DNA from: Methylocella tundrae
Lineage (GTDB): Bacteria > Pseudomonadota > Alphaproteobacteria > Rhizobiales > Beijerinckiaceae
Assembly: GCF_901905185.1 (NCBI RefSeq)
Contig: NZ_CABFMQ020000013.1
Coordinates: 1 to 64,000 of the forward strand
Length of the DNA stretch: 64,000 nt
Direction of reading: 5' to 3'
Below the pieces are notes generated by a model. The model ran no database searches, was not told where the DNA came from, and worked only from the letters and a program-made list of their open reading frames with translations. This document shows, in pieces, positions 17,602 through 27,000 of this stretch. A program made the translations under genes and the position numbers. Within the stretch, counting starts at the first letter, position 1. Each line of letters opens with the position of its first letter.

Positions 17602-17921
17602 ATGATCACTATCCAGTCGATCGTCCCGCCGGCGACCTGCGGCGCCGCGACGCCGTCAATCTCCAGCTTCGACTTCAACCGCGCCCATCGCGAGGGATAA
17701 ACCCTTTCCGATTTAGGCGCGGCCAGGGACAGCTCGTCGCGCGTCGAACTGCGCAAGCTCGATAAGCCCCCGTCAGCTTTCCTGGCTTTCGGCAGGACAA
17801 AGACGCGTGGGCGCATGTCGTTGCGCGGGCCAGAGAAGGCTCCCTTCTGCACCGTCAGGCGCTGGATTTCGTCGACGCCCGCGAAAGGCTCGCAATCGCA
17901 ACCTTTCACGGTCCGTGGTGA
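17602..17921 (+). pseudogene. Broken paralogue of the gene at 20896
   Basis: From ATG 17602 the frame reaches FNRAHREG and a TAA at 17698, continues LSDLGAARDSSSRVELRKLD, then shifts near 17795 to DKDAWAHVVARAREGSLLHR, VDARERLAIATFHGPW and TGA. The gene at 20896 has the same order: AAQRDGWTISDCG, RRVELQKLD, DAWLHVVQQA, IDRRERLAIEAHCGTW. The stop replaces the Trp of the paralogue and one base is missing at the second break, so this copy is inactive. Confidence 0.7.
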
Positions 17922-18198
17922 GCCGGGCTTGCCGCGCGAGCATCACGAAGCCACCCCCGCACGCAAGGCGATTCCGCACAAAATCAATACATAGGACGGC
18001 TCGGAGACGCCGATCTCCCGCATCCGCTCACGCGAACCCCAACGCCTGGATCGAGTGATCACGCCGGCCAACCCGCCGGCGGTCCGCGGCGCGCATCTCT
18101 TTTCGATGCGCCTATCGAAACCAGCGCCGGCATTCGCGCGGCGCGGCGCCACACTCATCCCATTCGCAACCATCGAAGGAAAACATGGAGCAACCACC

Positions 18199-18822
18199 AT
18201 GATGATCGAAATCGAACCCATGACAAACATCACGCTCGCCGGCCTCTACGCGCGCCGAAAGCAAATTCGGGGCCGCCTGATGCAGCCGCAGTCAGCGGCG
18301 CTTCCGATGATCAATTTCCGTTCGCCTGCGCTTGCGGCACATCGGACATCGATCGCGACCTCAGCGAGCGCGCAGGCCGTCGACGTCACCGAGTCTTCCG
18401 CGGAGGCTCCTCCCGCGGCGTCTATCGCTGACCCGCCGACCCGCGACGCGCCCAGCGCCCGCGACATCGTCAGAGCAGTCGCCGCCTTCCACGGCATCTC
18501 GACGCAAGAACTCGTTTCGCGAAGCCGGCTCAGAAGAGCCGTCACGCCTCGGCAAATTGCGCATTTCCTCGCCAAAACCCTGATGCGCAAGTCGTTGCCG
18601 GAAATCGGCCGGCTCATCGGCGGCCGTGACCATACGACCGTGCTTCATTCCATTCGAAAGATAGACGCCCGCCGCGCGAGGGACCCGGCTCTCGCGGCCG
18701 AGATCGAACAATTGATCCTGCAATTATCCAGCGACGAAAGAGGCGATCGCCGCGAACAGGACGCGACTTCCGATCCCGCCATCGAAAACCGGATTCAAGA
18801 AAACCAGCCGGAACACAGCTGA
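18199..18822 (+). CDS. Stand-alone DnaA domain IV-like DNA-binding protein
   Basis: A 207-residue protein. The first 80 residues are low in recognisable motifs; residues 84-160 (SARDIVRAVAAFHGISTQEL, RRAVTPRQIAHFLAKTLM, LPEIGRLIGGRDHTTVLHSI) match DnaA domain IV, including the GxRDHTTVLH helix that reads DnaA boxes. The AAA+ ATPase domains are absent, so it cannot load helicase but could bind DnaA boxes to repress transcription or modulate replication. GGAGCAACCACC precedes the ATG at 18199. Confidence 0.85.
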   Translation: MMIEIEPMTNITLAGLYARRKQIRGRLMQPQSAALPMINFRSPALAAHRTSIATSASAQAVDVTESSAEAPPAASIADPPTRDAPSARDIVRAVAAFHGISTQELVSRSRLRRAVTPRQIAHFLAKTLMRKSLPEIGRLIGGRDHTTVLHSIRKIDARRARDPALAAEIEQLILQLSSDERGDRREQDATSDPAIENRIQENQPEHS

Positions 18823-18857
18823 GAAAAGAGAAGCCGTGCCACGGCGCCCCGCCAGCC

Positions 18858-18924
18858 GCAAAGGGTGGGTCGGAACGGCCGCTCCGCTGGGCCGCCCCGA
18901 TCCCGGCGCAAACGCCGCCTTTGC
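18858..18924. repeat. GC-rich palindromic intergenic repeat
   Basis: Left arm GCAAAGGGTGGG, core CGGCCGCTCCGCTGG, then ATCCCGGCGCAA and right arm CGCCTTTGC. Same layout as 20732-20832 and 30598-30653. Confidence 0.65.
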
Positions 18925-18954
18925 GCCCGGCGAACCGCCGCCGGCCTTCGACAA

Positions 18955-18985
18955 AGGTCTTCAGCAAGAAGACAAAAGGAGACCT
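18955..18985 (+). promoter_or_regulatory. Hairpin beside ribosome-binding site, two pairings possible
   Basis: GTCTTC (18957-18962) pairs with GAAGAC (18968-18973). The overlapping AGGTCT (18955-18960) can instead pair with AGACCT (18980-18985), which includes part of the AAAGGAGA ribosome-binding site. The two folds exclude each other. Confidence 0.5.
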
Positions 18986-18987
18986 CA

Positions 18988-19806
18988 CTGAAAACGTCCC
19001 TGGCAACTGTCGCGCTCGGACTCTGCGTCGGCGCGGCGCTTTTCGAGACAAGCGCGGCCGCCCCGCTCAAATCGCCACTGATGCCTCTCACCGAGGATAT
19101 GAAGCGCGTCCTCGCTTACAACGAACGGGACGAGCCCGCCTACACGCCGCGCCTTCGGCCGAAGACGGCCCGGCTTCATAAACGCAAGCTGAAGAAGCAC
19201 GTGCGGCATCTTCACGCCAACCGCCTGATAAAGCGCAAGGCTTCGACGCTGGCCCGCGCAGCCGAGCCGCTTGCACAATTCTCACGATCGGACAGCTGGT
19301 TTCCCAGACACCCCTTTGAGGGCCCCTACGCTGGCTTCGCGGCGGGCGCCCAAAGAGCGCCGGGATCGAATGACACGCGCCCCTTTGGCGTCATCCCTCC
19401 ATTCAGGTCAATTTCCCGGCGCGCGACATCGTTCGGGCCGGGCTTCTGGGGCTTCGCCGGGTTCAACTTTCCCGTCGGCATCGCCGTCGCCGGCTTCGAA
19501 GGCGACGCGGGGGTCTCCAACCCCTACGGAAGCCTCGCCGACGTCAACGGTTCACTCCGCGCCCGCCTCGGCGTCGCCACCCCGGAGGGCCTGATGATCT
19601 ACGCAACGAGCGGCCCCATGATCGGGAGCTTCGCCAAACTCAACCAAGGCTACCACGCGGTCGAGGCGGGCTGGACCACCGGCGGCGGCGTCGAAGTCTT
19701 TGTCGCGCCCGATCTGTCCCTCCGGTTTGAATATCTGCACGGCCAGGGCGTCAACGGGCGCTTCAATACGACGACGATCCGAAGCGGGGTCGCCGTCAAA
19801 TTCTAA
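18988..19806 (+). CDS. Outer-membrane beta-barrel protein, CTG start
   Basis: A 272-residue protein with a signal peptide (LATVALGLCVGAALFETSAA), a very basic linker (KTARLHKRKLKKHVRHLHAN) and a C-terminal half resembling small outer-membrane porin-like proteins of Rhizobiales: PYAGFAAGAQ, FWGFAGFNFPVGIAVAGFEG, NGSLRARLGVATPEGLMIYA, LSLRFEYLHGQG and terminal aromatic VAVKF. AAAGGAGA lies seven bases before a CTG at 18988; no in-frame ATG, GTG or TTG is suitably placed to keep the signal peptide. Plasmid carriage of such a protein may alter the cell surface. Confidence 0.75.
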   Translation: MKTSLATVALGLCVGAALFETSAAAPLKSPLMPLTEDMKRVLAYNERDEPAYTPRLRPKTARLHKRKLKKHVRHLHANRLIKRKASTLARAAEPLAQFSRSDSWFPRHPFEGPYAGFAAGAQRAPGSNDTRPFGVIPPFRSISRRATSFGPGFWGFAGFNFPVGIAVAGFEGDAGVSNPYGSLADVNGSLRARLGVATPEGLMIYATSGPMIGSFAKLNQGYHAVEAGWTTGGGVEVFVAPDLSLRFEYLHGQGVNGRFNTTTIRSGVAVKF

Positions 19807-20056
19807 CTTGAACCACGTTCGAGAACGGCCGGGCGAACCGATCCAACGGACCCTGCCGCTCTTTCCCAGCCGATTTCGCGCCTCTCGCGCCGTTCGCCTT
19901 TGTGACGGGCGCCGCCGCGCGCCGCGCGCGCTTTCCGGCAACGGCGCGATCGCCTGGGCTAGAACACGGGCGCCGCGACCGCTGCGAACTTCCACCGGGT
20001 CGGGCCTTCTTGAGGCTGGCCGCGATTCAATTTCCTCCCAGGAAAGGATTACGACC

Positions 20057-20557
20057 ATGACGAATGTAACCGCCATTTCGTCGCGCGCGGCAAAAGTCGC
20101 GACAAAAGCCCCGCCCAAGCCACGATCGCGCAGACCCGCAACAACCCGCTCGCCGGCGCCCCCACGGACGCAACGGCTTTGCGCGGCCGCCGTCCTCGCC
20201 GTCGCGCTTGTCCTGACCTGCCTGTCGCTCACGCATCTCGCCGAAGGCACGCGCCTTGTCACGGGCTGCGACGCGCCATCGGCGTTCGCCATGGCGGTTG
20301 GCATCGATTTGAGTTTTATCGTGATCGAGATCAGCATTCTCAATGCGGCCAATCGCACACGACAGGACGTCGCGCGCTTCGCGGTCCCGGCCATTATCGG
20401 CACGCTGATCCTGAGCGCCGCGATGAATGCGCTTTCCTTCAGCAAACATTCGCAGGGACTCATGATCTATCCCGCGATCTGCCTTGGCCTCGCCATTCCG
20501 GCGCTGATTTACTGCCTGACGCGAACCGGCGCGGCGCTCTGGCGCATCGAAAAATAA
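20057..20557 (+). CDS. Membrane protein of unknown function (166 aa)
   Basis: An N-terminal basic tail of about 40 residues precedes hydrophobic segments LCAAAVLAVALVLTCLSLTH, FAMAVGIDLSFIVIEISIL, FAVPAIIGTLILSAAMNAL and IYPAICLGLAIPALIYCLT, suggesting four membrane passes. GGAAAGGATT precedes the ATG; the longer frame from 19700 is not credible. Topology resembles small plasmid integral-membrane proteins. Role unknown, although IncI-type elements carry entry-exclusion membrane proteins and this possibility deserves mention. Confidence 0.7.
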   Translation: MTNVTAISSRAAKVATKAPPKPRSRRPATTRSPAPPRTQRLCAAAVLAVALVLTCLSLTHLAEGTRLVTGCDAPSAFAMAVGIDLSFIVIEISILNAANRTRQDVARFAVPAIIGTLILSAAMNALSFSKHSQGLMIYPAICLGLAIPALIYCLTRTGAALWRIEK

Positions 20558-20731
20558 TTCTGGCCACCGACATCAAGCCCGCCCTGCGCTCAAAGCCCCC
20601 CTGACAGGATTATTCAGGGCGCCGCAACGATAGCTTCCACAGCGCGACGCCAAGCCGTGCGTCCCGGTTTCTCTTCGAAAAATTAAGAGAAGGAGGCAGA
20701 CAAAATCAGTCCCACAGACGACCGCTCGCCG

Positions 20732-20832
20732 GCAAAGGGCGGGTCCGCACGGCCGCTTCGCTGGGCCGCGCGGATCCCGGCGCCTGACGCCCTTCGCGTT
20801 GTCGCGAAGGGGCCCGTCAGCGCCGCCTTTGC
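20732..20832. repeat. GC-rich palindromic intergenic repeat with insertion
   Basis: Left arm GGCAAAGGGCGGG, core CGGCCGCTTCGCTGGGCC, right arm GCCGCCTTTGC. An inner palindrome around CCTTCGCGTTGTCGCGAAGG adds about 35 bases relative to the other copies. Confidence 0.65.
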
Positions 20833-20853
20833 GCCGACCGGACGGCCTGTGGA

Positions 20854-20894
20854 TGGGCCTGAACATCTTCACGAAGAAGACAAATGGAGGCCCA
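20854..20894 (+). promoter_or_regulatory. Nested hairpin covering the ribosome-binding site
   Basis: Outer stem TGGGCCT (20854-20860) with AGGCCCA (20888-20894), which contains the end of GGAGG and stops just before the ATG at 20896. Inner stem TCTTC (20866-20870) with GAAGA (20876-20880). Confidence 0.55.
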
Positions 20895-20895
20895 A

Positions 20896-21225
20896 ATGAC
20901 GATCCATCATCATACGCTCGGCAATCCGCCGATCGGTGCGAAGACAAACCCCCTCGACCCCCTCGACGCCTTGGATCACGAAGCAGCTCAAAGGGATGGC
21001 TGGACAATCTCCGATTGCGGCGTTTACAGCGACGGATCGCGCCGCGTCGAGCTGCAGAAGCTTGACGATCCGCCGCCTGGATCCCCCGCTTTCACTGAAG
21101 ATCGCGACGCCTGGCTTCATGTCGTGCAACAGGCCCGGACCGGCTCTGTCTTCCACAACCATGCGCTGCAGCTCATAGACCGCCGCGAAAGGCTCGCCAT
21201 CGAAGCGCACTGCGGAACCTGGTGA
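20896..21225 (+). CDS. Hypothetical plasmid protein (109 aa)
   Basis: A soluble protein with HEAAQRDGWTISDCGVYSDG, RRVELQKLDDP and DAWLHVVQQARTGSVFHNHA, ending RERLAIEAHCGTW. A broken paralogue lies at 17602. The ATG at 20896 is preceded by GGAGG; an ATG at 20884 would put the ribosome-binding site inside the gene. It starts a run of small genes separated by short gaps. Function unknown. Confidence 0.75.
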   Translation: MTIHHHTLGNPPIGAKTNPLDPLDALDHEAAQRDGWTISDCGVYSDGSRRVELQKLDDPPPGSPAFTEDRDAWLHVVQQARTGSVFHNHALQLIDRRERLAIEAHCGTW

Positions 21226-21229
21226 CCAT

Positions 21230-21631
21230 ATGGGAAGACACGTCCACCAAATCGGATTGACGCAGGCCGCTCCACAACCCGCGATCCCGGACCTGTCGCC
21301 GCAGGCTCCGGATTACCTTGGAACCTGGAGTTGGCGCAGCCGCGCCCGCGGCGAGACCGCGCAGGCCTGGGCGCGGCGCGTCGAATGGCAAGAAACCGAG
21401 GTCAGAAACCGCGCCGCCGCGTGGCTCCACAAGGGCCAAAAAGTTCGCATCGTCCACGATCCGTTTCCGATCGGCCAGAGCCTCACGCATCGCGTCGGCA
21501 TCATCCACAAACGCTGCAGAAAATGCTTCTCCGATTACGTCTACGTCTACGTCTGCTTCGAAGCTGAGGAAGGCGAGCCGGAGACCAAAGTGCGGATGCT
21601 CGGCCTCGAGTGTCTTGCGCCCCTCGATTGA
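21230..21631 (+). CDS. Hypothetical protein (133 aa)
   Basis: Begins four bases after the preceding stop, so translation is probably coupled. Contains a helical RRVEWQETEVRNRAAAWLHK segment and a C-terminal beta-rich part with KRCRKCFSDYVYVYVCFEAE. A CRKC pair with a later Cys could bind metal. No family recognised. Confidence 0.65.
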   Translation: MGRHVHQIGLTQAAPQPAIPDLSPQAPDYLGTWSWRSRARGETAQAWARRVEWQETEVRNRAAAWLHKGQKVRIVHDPFPIGQSLTHRVGIIHKRCRKCFSDYVYVYVCFEAEEGEPETKVRMLGLECLAPLD

Positions 21632-21697
21632 GATCCGGCCGCACGAAATCCGTCAAATCCCGACTGCAGGGAGCTTCATTTCACAGGAAATACGCCC

Positions 21698-21901
21698 ATG
21701 AGCGAAAACTTTATTCACCGCGTCATAAGAGAACGCGACGAGGCTCATCAACAACTCAGGCAGGTTCGCCACATGCTTCGCGACATTGAGCACTACCTGA
21801 CCAGCACGAAATTCACCAACTCGCCCGACGATGATTACGTCCATGTCCGCACCGACATCTTGCCCAAGATCGCAGCCGTGCGGTTCGCCGCAATAGACTG
21901 A
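21698..21901 (+). CDS. Small helical hypothetical protein (67 aa)
   Basis: MSENFIHRVIRERDEAHQQL starts a predicted coiled-coil helix followed by DIEHYLTSTKFTNSPDDDYV and a tail ending AAVRFAAID. GGAAAT precedes the ATG. Typical of small plasmid proteins; no function visible. Confidence 0.65.
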   Translation: MSENFIHRVIRERDEAHQQLRQVRHMLRDIEHYLTSTKFTNSPDDDYVHVRTDILPKIAAVRFAAID

Positions 21902-22087
21902 CGACACGCGGCGCGCCCACCGTGACCTAGCCCGCCGGCGCGGGCGTCCCTCTTCCCGACATGCGCACAAGGCCGCTGACGGCGACCCTCGTGGAGGGAC
22001 GCGCCGTTCCCTCATGCAGGCGGCGATCCAAAAGATCGCCTGCCGAGCCGCCGGCATCATCATTCCATGAACCCAGGGGAAACCACG

Positions 22088-22684
22088 ATGGGATGGCTGT
22101 TCCACAACGACATGCTTCAAAGCCAGACTCCGGCCGAATACATCGCAGAACAATACTCACGGGAAACCGACGTCTATAAGGCCAACGTCCTCGCGACCGC
22201 GACCGTCGGCGGAACCATCTATGCCGCGATCCGCAACGAATTCAAAGGCGCCACCGCCGCGTATGTCTTTTGTGGCGTTTTCCTGTTCAAGAACAACAAG
22301 AGGGACGGCTTCGGCTACAAGAGCAGCGACGAGGCCATGGGTCCCTGCGAGGTCGATTGTCCCGACCGCATCATGCGCCTGCTTTCGCCCGTCGAGGACA
22401 TTCCCGACCCCGGCTATGCGGCGGAATGGCGCGCGAATGTCACCGCCGCGAAGAGCCGCCGGCTGGCGGCCCGCAAGCAAGCCGCGAGCTTCAGGCAGGG
22501 CGACACGATACGTCTCCGGCATCCAGCTCAATTCGGCAAAACCGGCATCTCCGCCGACGCCTTCACATTCATTGAATATCGCAAGCGAACGCCGGTCTTC
22601 GCGCCTCTGTCGCACCCGCATTTCCTGTGTCGCCTATCGCGGGCCACGCTGGCGACCGCCGTCATCGAACGGCGGGCGACATGA
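22088..22684 (+). CDS. Hypothetical plasmid protein (198 aa)
   Basis: MGWLFHNDMLQSQTPAEYIA opens a protein type often seen on large alphaproteobacterial plasmids. It continues with VLATATVGGTIYAAIRNEF, FLFKNNKRDGFGYKSSDEAM and PCEVDCPDRIMRLLSP. The short segment ATVGGTIYAA could reflect a beta strand rather than a membrane pass. The ATG at 22088 fits the family start; the longer frame from 22067 adds seven residues. It overlaps the next gene by four bases. Confidence 0.7.
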   Translation: MGWLFHNDMLQSQTPAEYIAEQYSRETDVYKANVLATATVGGTIYAAIRNEFKGATAAYVFCGVFLFKNNKRDGFGYKSSDEAMGPCEVDCPDRIMRLLSPVEDIPDPGYAAEWRANVTAAKSRRLAARKQAASFRQGDTIRLRHPAQFGKTGISADAFTFIEYRKRTPVFAPLSHPHFLCRLSRATLATAVIERRAT

Positions 22685-22923
22685 ACGATTATCTCATCTG
22701 GTTCCGCACCCACGCTCATCCCAATGGACTACCAGGCATCTCAATTCGACCGGCGCCGTCGACAAACCCCGACGACGTCGCGCATCTCGACCAGCGCGAG
22801 TCCGCGTTGGTTACCGCGATTCTCAGTCCCTCCGCCGATAATGGAGCGCTTGAATACATCCTCCTGCGCCAGCAGGTCCTCCGGGCCTTCTATCGCCGGG
22901 CCGGCGAGCGAAGCGGCCTGTAG
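22681..22923 (+). CDS. Hypothetical protein (80 aa)
   Basis: ATGA overlap with the preceding stop indicates coupled translation. The product (MNDYLIWFRTHAHPNGLPGI, RESALVTAILSPSADNGALE, LRQQVLRAFYRRAG) is soluble and unrecognised. The HDY-like aromatic start is the only notable feature. Confidence 0.6.
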   Translation: MNDYLIWFRTHAHPNGLPGISIRPAPSTNPDDVAHLDQRESALVTAILSPSADNGALEYILLRQQVLRAFYRRAGERSGL

Positions 22924-22959
22924 AGATCGAGAAAATCTAATCTTCAAAGGAGCAGGCCA

Positions 22960-23241
22960 GTGAGCGACCAACGACTGTTCAACTGTTGCGCCGGCGGCGT
23001 CGCGCCGGACTGGAGCCTGTTCGAATGGCTGGAAACGGGCGGCTGCGCCAGCGAGACGGACGAGACGACCGGCGCAATCTGGACGAACGGCGGAATCGAG
23101 GATGCCGAGGCGCAATTCTGGACCGTCTACGGCCGTCTCAAGGAGGGCGGCTGCGAGGCGATCACCGACTGCCCGACCCGCGCCGAGGTCGACGCTGTCG
23201 CCACCGAATTGTCGAGGCTGTCCGGCCTCCCCGTCGTTTAA
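22960..23241 (+). CDS. Hypothetical acidic protein (93 aa)
   Basis: GTG start with AAAGGAGC upstream. An acidic protein with CCAGGVAPDWSLFEWLETGG and FWTVYGRLKEGGCEAITDCP, then a C-terminal helix. Four cysteines lie in two clusters. No family recognised, but the coding quality is good. Confidence 0.65.
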   Translation: MSDQRLFNCCAGGVAPDWSLFEWLETGGCASETDETTGAIWTNGGIEDAEAQFWTVYGRLKEGGCEAITDCPTRAEVDAVATELSRLSGLPVV

Positions 23242-23352
23242 GCCGCGCCCCCGCGACGGAGCCGAAAGCCGCCATGCGCGACAACCCGCCCGCCTGAGGA
23301 ACCAAACCGAAAAAGGAAAAAGACAAGGCTTTGTCAGCCGTCGCCGCGCCGC

Positions 23353-23387
23353 GCAAGGGTCGGGCCGGGCGCAAGGGCGCCCTTGCC
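23353..23387. repeat. Short GC-rich intergenic palindrome
   Basis: GCGCAAGGGTCGGGCC followed by GGGCGCAAGGGCGCCCTTGC. Simplified relative of the larger GC-rich repeats. Confidence 0.4.
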
Positions 23388-23420
23388 CGCCGCGACGCCG
23401 GCTGACGCGGCGGAAGAGCA

Positions 23421-23441
23421 TTGAAGAAATCTCTTCTTCAA
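23421..23441 (+). promoter_or_regulatory. Perfect hairpin upstream of zinc-ribbon gene
   Basis: TTGAAGAA (23421-23428) pairs with TTCTTCAA (23434-23441) over a five-base loop. It lies 25 bases before the ATG, ahead of AAAGGAG, like the hairpins before other genes of the array. Confidence 0.5.
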
Positions 23442-23466
23442 GACGCTCGCAAAGGAGAACGCCGCC

Positions 23467-23688
23467 ATGGCGATCGAATATGGCAAATCCGGCAAGATCG
23501 TCGCAAAGCGCTTCACGCTCGAGGAAATCGAACAGGCCTCCGAAAACATGACCGGCTTTTGCCGCGCCTGCGGCGAAGAGGCCGCGTGCTGCGAGCCCGA
23601 CGCCCGCAACTACAAATGCGAGGCCTGCGGCGCCCGTCAGATGTTCGGCGCCGAGGAGCTGTTTCTCATGGGCGCCGTCAAGGCCTGA
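23467..23688 (+). CDS. Small zinc-ribbon protein (73 aa)
   Basis: After a short N-terminal helix (KRFTLEEIEQASENMTGFC), the sequence has CRAC, a C-rich GEEAACCEPDARNYKCEACG segment and RQMFGAEELF. The CxxC pairs should bind one zinc. Similar small ribbon proteins occur on alphaproteobacterial plasmids. AAAGGAGAACGCCGCC precedes the ATG. Confidence 0.75.
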   Translation: MAIEYGKSGKIVAKRFTLEEIEQASENMTGFCRACGEEAACCEPDARNYKCEACGARQMFGAEELFLMGAVKA

Positions 23689-23771
23689 AGGACGCCCCGA
23701 ACAGCCAGCCCCCCCATTTCCTCGACACGGGATCACGCACATGCACGACCCCTAACGGCCACCACCAGCTC

Positions 23772-23963
23772 ATGCATATTTATCGCCTCTCCCCCGATGG
23801 CGAAAAAAGCGAGCCTGTCTGTCTCGACCAGACGCAATCCAAACTTCTGAACGCCTGCCTCCGTCAGCTCGCCCAGAACACTTCGATTACCTGGGCCAAT
23901 GCCCGGCAAGCCGTTCTGCGCGGCTTCTACGCCACGCTGATCCCCTCCTCGCGTTCGACCTAA
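23772..23963 (+). CDS. Small hypothetical protein (63 aa)
   Basis: MHIYRLSPDGEKSEPVCLDQ and a helical LLNACLRQLAQNTSITWANA make a plausible short protein. No clear ribosome-binding site is seen and there is no recognised family. Confidence 0.4.
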   Translation: MHIYRLSPDGEKSEPVCLDQTQSKLLNACLRQLAQNTSITWANARQAVLRGFYATLIPSSRST

Positions 23964-24095
23964 TCGCGGGCGTCTCACGCGACCAGGCCGGGTCTAGCCG
24001 GCCGTAACGCTCGCCCGACCCCTCCTTCCGATCTCACGCCGAACACTGGCCGCCTCCAACGCGCCAGCGATTCCGCTTGTTCAAAAGGCCACGAC

Positions 24096-27000
24096 ATGAA
24101 ACCCAAGAGCGCGCAATTCACCCTCCCCTTTCTCGACACGACGAGCATCAGTGGCGGCGGGTTTGATCTTTATTCCGGCTTTGGCGCGCCGGCCCCCACG
24201 CCCGCCGTCTCAGGCGACGAGGAAATCGACCGCGACAAATCCGCGGCGAGCAATGAGGCCACCCGATCGCCCGCGCAGGACTTCCGTCTCGCCGGCGACC
24301 GCAAGCTCGCCGCCGGATGGAAAGCGCGCGCAGCCGACAATCTCGCCGCGATCCGTCTGGCGCAAACCATCGAAGACGAGAACCGCAACGCGACGCCGGA
24401 GGAACAGGATGTCCTCGCCCGCTTCACCGCCTTCGGCGCCACCGAACTCGCCAACAATCTCTTCCGGCGCGCCGGCGAAAACTTCCCAGTCGGCTGGGAC
24501 GAACTCGGCAACCAGCTCGAGCAGCTGGTTTCGCGCGAAGACCTCGCCAGCCTCGCCCGCGCCACCCAATACGCGCATTTCACGCCGGAATTCGTGGTGC
24601 GCGCCATCTGGAAGGGATTGCTGCGCATGGGGATCGCCGGCGGGCGCGTCCTCGAGCCCGGCTGCGGAACCGGCCTCTTCTTCGCGCTCATGCCGCGAGC
24701 CCTCGCCGGCAAGGTCGCGCTGACCGGCATCGAGATGGACGCGACGACCGCGCGCATCGCGCGGCTCCTCTATCCAAACGCCCTCATTCGCCACGAGGAT
24801 TTCACCAAGGCCCGCCTGCCGGACCTATACGATCTCGTCCTCGGCAATCCGCCCTTCAGCGACCGCACCGTTCGCGGCGACGATCCGGCCGGCCAGCTCC
24901 GCCTCTCGCTGCATGATTATTTCATCGCGCGCGCGATCGAGCGTCTGAGGCCCGGCGGCCTCACCGCCTTCGTCACCAGCCGCTGGACCATGGACAAGAG
25001 CGACCCGAGGGCGCGCGCCCACATCGCCGCCATGGCAGACCTCGTCGGCGCGATCCGCCTGCCGCAGGGAAGCATGAACGCGAGCGCCGGAACCGATGTC
25101 GTCGTCGACATTCTGTTCCTGCAGAAACGCGACGCCGATCAACCCGCCGCCGGCCCCGCCTGGACGTCTCTGGCCGAGGCCGTCCCCACTGAGGACGGCG
25201 AAGAGGCGCTCGCGATCAACCGCTATTTTCTCGACCACCCGGAGATGGTCCTCGGCGACCATGCCCGCGTTTCCAGCCCTTTCGGCCCCGCCTACAGCTG
25301 CCGGCCGATTGCCGGGACGAGCCTCGACGAGAAGCTGCGCGCGGCGATCGCGCGCCTGCCGCGCGACATTCACAAGCCGGCCGCCAAAGGCGAGGCGCTT
25401 TTCCTCGATCGCGCCGCGATCCGCGTCGGCGCCGCCGCCGACGGCGCGACGATCAAGGAAGGCAGCTATCTCGTCATCGACAACCATCTCGTTCAGATCA
25501 TCGACGGCGCGCCGCGGCCCGTCGCGGTCCGGCATGGCAAGGGAACCCAGGGCATCCCGGCCAAACATGCACGGCTCATCCGCGGCCTTATCGCCGTCCG
25601 CGACGCCACCCGCGCGATCCTGCGCGCCCAGGAGGCCGACGAGCCCTGGGGGCCGGCCCAGACCCGTCTGCGCGTCGCCTACGCCTCCTTCGTGCGCGAC
25701 TTCGGGCCGATCAATCTGACCACCATCGTCGAGATGACCAACCCCGAGACGGGCATCGCCAAGGAGACGATCCGCCGCCCGAACCTGCAACCCTTCCTCG
25801 ACGATCCGGACCACTGCCTCATCGCATCGATCGAAGATTACGACATCGAAACCGGAAAAGCGAAGCAAGGCCCGATCTTCACCGAACGCGTGCTGCACCC
25901 GCCCGTCACGCCGCTGATCGAAAGCGCGGCCGACGCACTCGCCGTCACGCTGCATGACGTCGGATTCGTCGATCTCGACCGCGTCGCCGAGCTGCTCGGC
26001 CGCTCGCGGGACGAAACGATCGCGGAGCTCGGCGAGCGCATCTTCCTCGATCCCCAGCTGACAGTCGAAGGCATCGAGACCTGGCAAACCGCCGACGCCT
26101 ATCTCTCAGGGCCGATCCGCACCAAACTCGCCGCCGCCATCGGCGCGGCCGCCCTTGACCCGCGCTATCGTCGCAATGTCGAGACCTTGCAAAAGGTTCT
26201 GCCCGAGGATCTGAAGCCCTCGGACATCAGCGCGCGCCTCGGCGCGCCCTGGATCCCCGCCGACGCCATCGCGGCCTTTTGCGCGGAAGTCCTCGGCGTT
26301 GCGACCTATATCCGTCACACGGTCGAAATCGCGTCCTGGAGCATCGACGTCAACGCATTCGCCCGCGCGCCGGCGTCGACCTCGGCGTGGGGCACGGAAC
26401 GCCGCCACGCCGGCCTTCTCCTCAGCGACGCGCTCAATTCGACGCTACCGCAGATCTATGATGTTTTCGTCGAAGACGGCGTCGAAAAACGCGTCCTCAA
26501 CGCCGCCGATACCGAGGCCGCGAAGGATAAGCTCGCGAAAATCAAGGCGGCTTTCGAGGCCTGGATCTGGACCGACGCCGACCGGACCGACCGCCTCGCC
26601 CGCATCTACAATGATCGCTTCAACAATCTCGTCCCGCGTCACTTTGACGGCGGCCATCTGCAGCTTCCCGGCGCCAGCAGTGTCATCAAGCTCTACCCCC
26701 ACCAGAAGCGGGTCATCTGGCGCATCGTCAGCGCCGGCGGAACCTATATCGCGCACGCCGTCGGCGCCGGCAAGACGTTTAGCATCGCCGCGGCGATCAT
26801 GGAGCAGAAGCGGCTCGGCCTCGTCACCAAAGCTATGATGGTCGTGCCCGGACATTGCCTCGCCCAGGCAAGCCGGGAATTCCTGCTTCTCTATCCGAAC
26901 GCAAGGATCCTGGTCGCCGACGAGACCAATTTCGTCAAGGAAAAACGCCAGCGTTTTCTCGCGCGCGCGGCGACGGCGACCTGGGATTGCATCATCGTCA

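Noticed and set aside
17358..17909. 183-codon minus-strand frame
   Set aside because: It runs across the plus-strand relic at 17602-17921, whose match to the gene at 20896 explains the sequence better.
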